From an uncultured Chloroflexaceae bacterium (lineage in GTDB: Bacteria > Chloroflexota > Chloroflexia > Chloroflexales > Chloroflexaceae): a stretch of 5,386 nucleotides of DNA. Location of the stretch: positions 1 through 5,386 of the forward strand of contig CAKZQX010001065.1 of NCBI GenBank assembly GCA_937141995.1, in the 5' to 3' direction. The stretch's first letter is position 1. Each line of letters opens with the position of its first letter. Shown here one piece after another: positions 5,197 through 5,386 of this stretch. The notes under the pieces are model-generated. The model had not been told where the DNA came from and ran no database searches. It was given only the letters and a program-made list of their open reading frames with translations. Both the position numbers and the translations under genes were made by a program.

Positions 5197-5386
5197 TTAG
5201 CCGCCGATCTCCTCCTTCGCCGCGCGCAGGACATCCGGTGTGATGGTGGTATAGCCATGTTCCTGAGCAAACTTCTCGGTGTTGCGCTGGGCTTTGCGTC
5301 GTACGAAGAAGGGCACTTTCTTCAGCATTGCCTGTGCCTCCGGGGACCACTCCAGTTGATCGGAAGCTGGTGTGGTCGAGGCTGGC
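5197..5386 (-). CDS. bchB: Light-independent protochlorophyllide reductase subunit B, C-terminal end (partial)
   Basis: C-terminal 62 residues of BchB, which with BchN forms the catalytic complex that reduces ring D of protochlorophyllide using electrons from BchL. The frame reaches a TAA at 5197-5199. After a Pro/Ser/Thr-rich linker comes the small C-terminal helical domain of the family (Pfam PCP_red type): LEWSPEAQAMLKKVPFFVRR, then a conserved-looking RNTEKFAQEHGY and ITPDVLRAAKEEIGG. The pattern W, then LKKVPFFVR, an E-rich helix and a final AKEE fits the end of BchB/ChlB. The missing part, normally more than 450 residues, lies beyond the right edge. Only the tail is visible, so the call rests on this domain plus the adjoining bchL. 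Confidence 0.9.
   Translation of the reverse strand, partial: PASTTPASDQLEWSPEAQAMLKKVPFFVRRKAQRNTEKFAQEHGYTTITPDVLRAAKEEIGG

Noticed and set aside
5138..5350. 70-codon minus-strand frame ending at the bchL start
   Set aside because: It is a different frame of the bchB tail. The true frame ends at 5197 with the typical BchB C-terminal domain.

Overview
The window is a slice of a bacteriochlorophyll biosynthesis operon, all on the minus strand. In transcription order (right to left) it contains the 3' end of bchB, complete bchL, complete bchM, a small membrane-anchored protein of unknown function, complete acsF, and the 5' half of bchH, which runs off the left edge. The gene content, the sequence style of the proteins, the moderately high GC and the pairing of an oxygen-dependent cyclase (AcsF) with a dark-operative protochlorophyllide reductase (BchL/BchB) suggest a filamentous anoxygenic phototroph of the Chloroflexota (Roseiflexus/Chloroflexus type). 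The lineage is an inference from memory of these families, not a search result.

Layout: 1-1858 bchH (partial); 1859-1929 a 71-nt spacer with two mutually exclusive stems; 1930-3018 acsF; 3019-3177 a 159-nt spacer filled almost entirely by telomere-like 7-nt repeats that switch orientation in the middle; 3178-3513 the small unknown gene, joined to bchM by a 4-nt ATGA overlap; 3510-4238 bchM; 4239-4319 an 81-nt spacer with a second, unrelated set of 7-nt repeats, also arranged as an inverted pair; 4320-5141 bchL; 5142-5196 a 55-nt spacer; 5197-5386 the C-terminus of BchB. The window is almost fully coding on one strand. Long open frames on the plus strand are antisense shadows.

How the genes work together: BchH is the porphyrin-binding subunit of magnesium chelatase and makes Mg-protoporphyrin IX. 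BchM methylates it. AcsF forms the fifth ring with O2, giving protochlorophyllide. BchL (ATP-dependent electron donor) and BchB (part of the catalytic NB complex) reduce ring D to chlorophyllide a. The operon therefore holds the Mg branch as far as chlorophyllide, apart from chelatase subunits D/I, BchN and any 8-vinyl reductase, which are not in view.

The enzymes are of known families. The least explained parts are the two spacers made of inverted heptanucleotide arrays, one ending 2 nt from the acsF ribosome-binding site, and the small protein between bchM and acsF, which has an N-terminal hydrophobic helix followed by an alternating-histidine strand (H39, H41, H43, H45).
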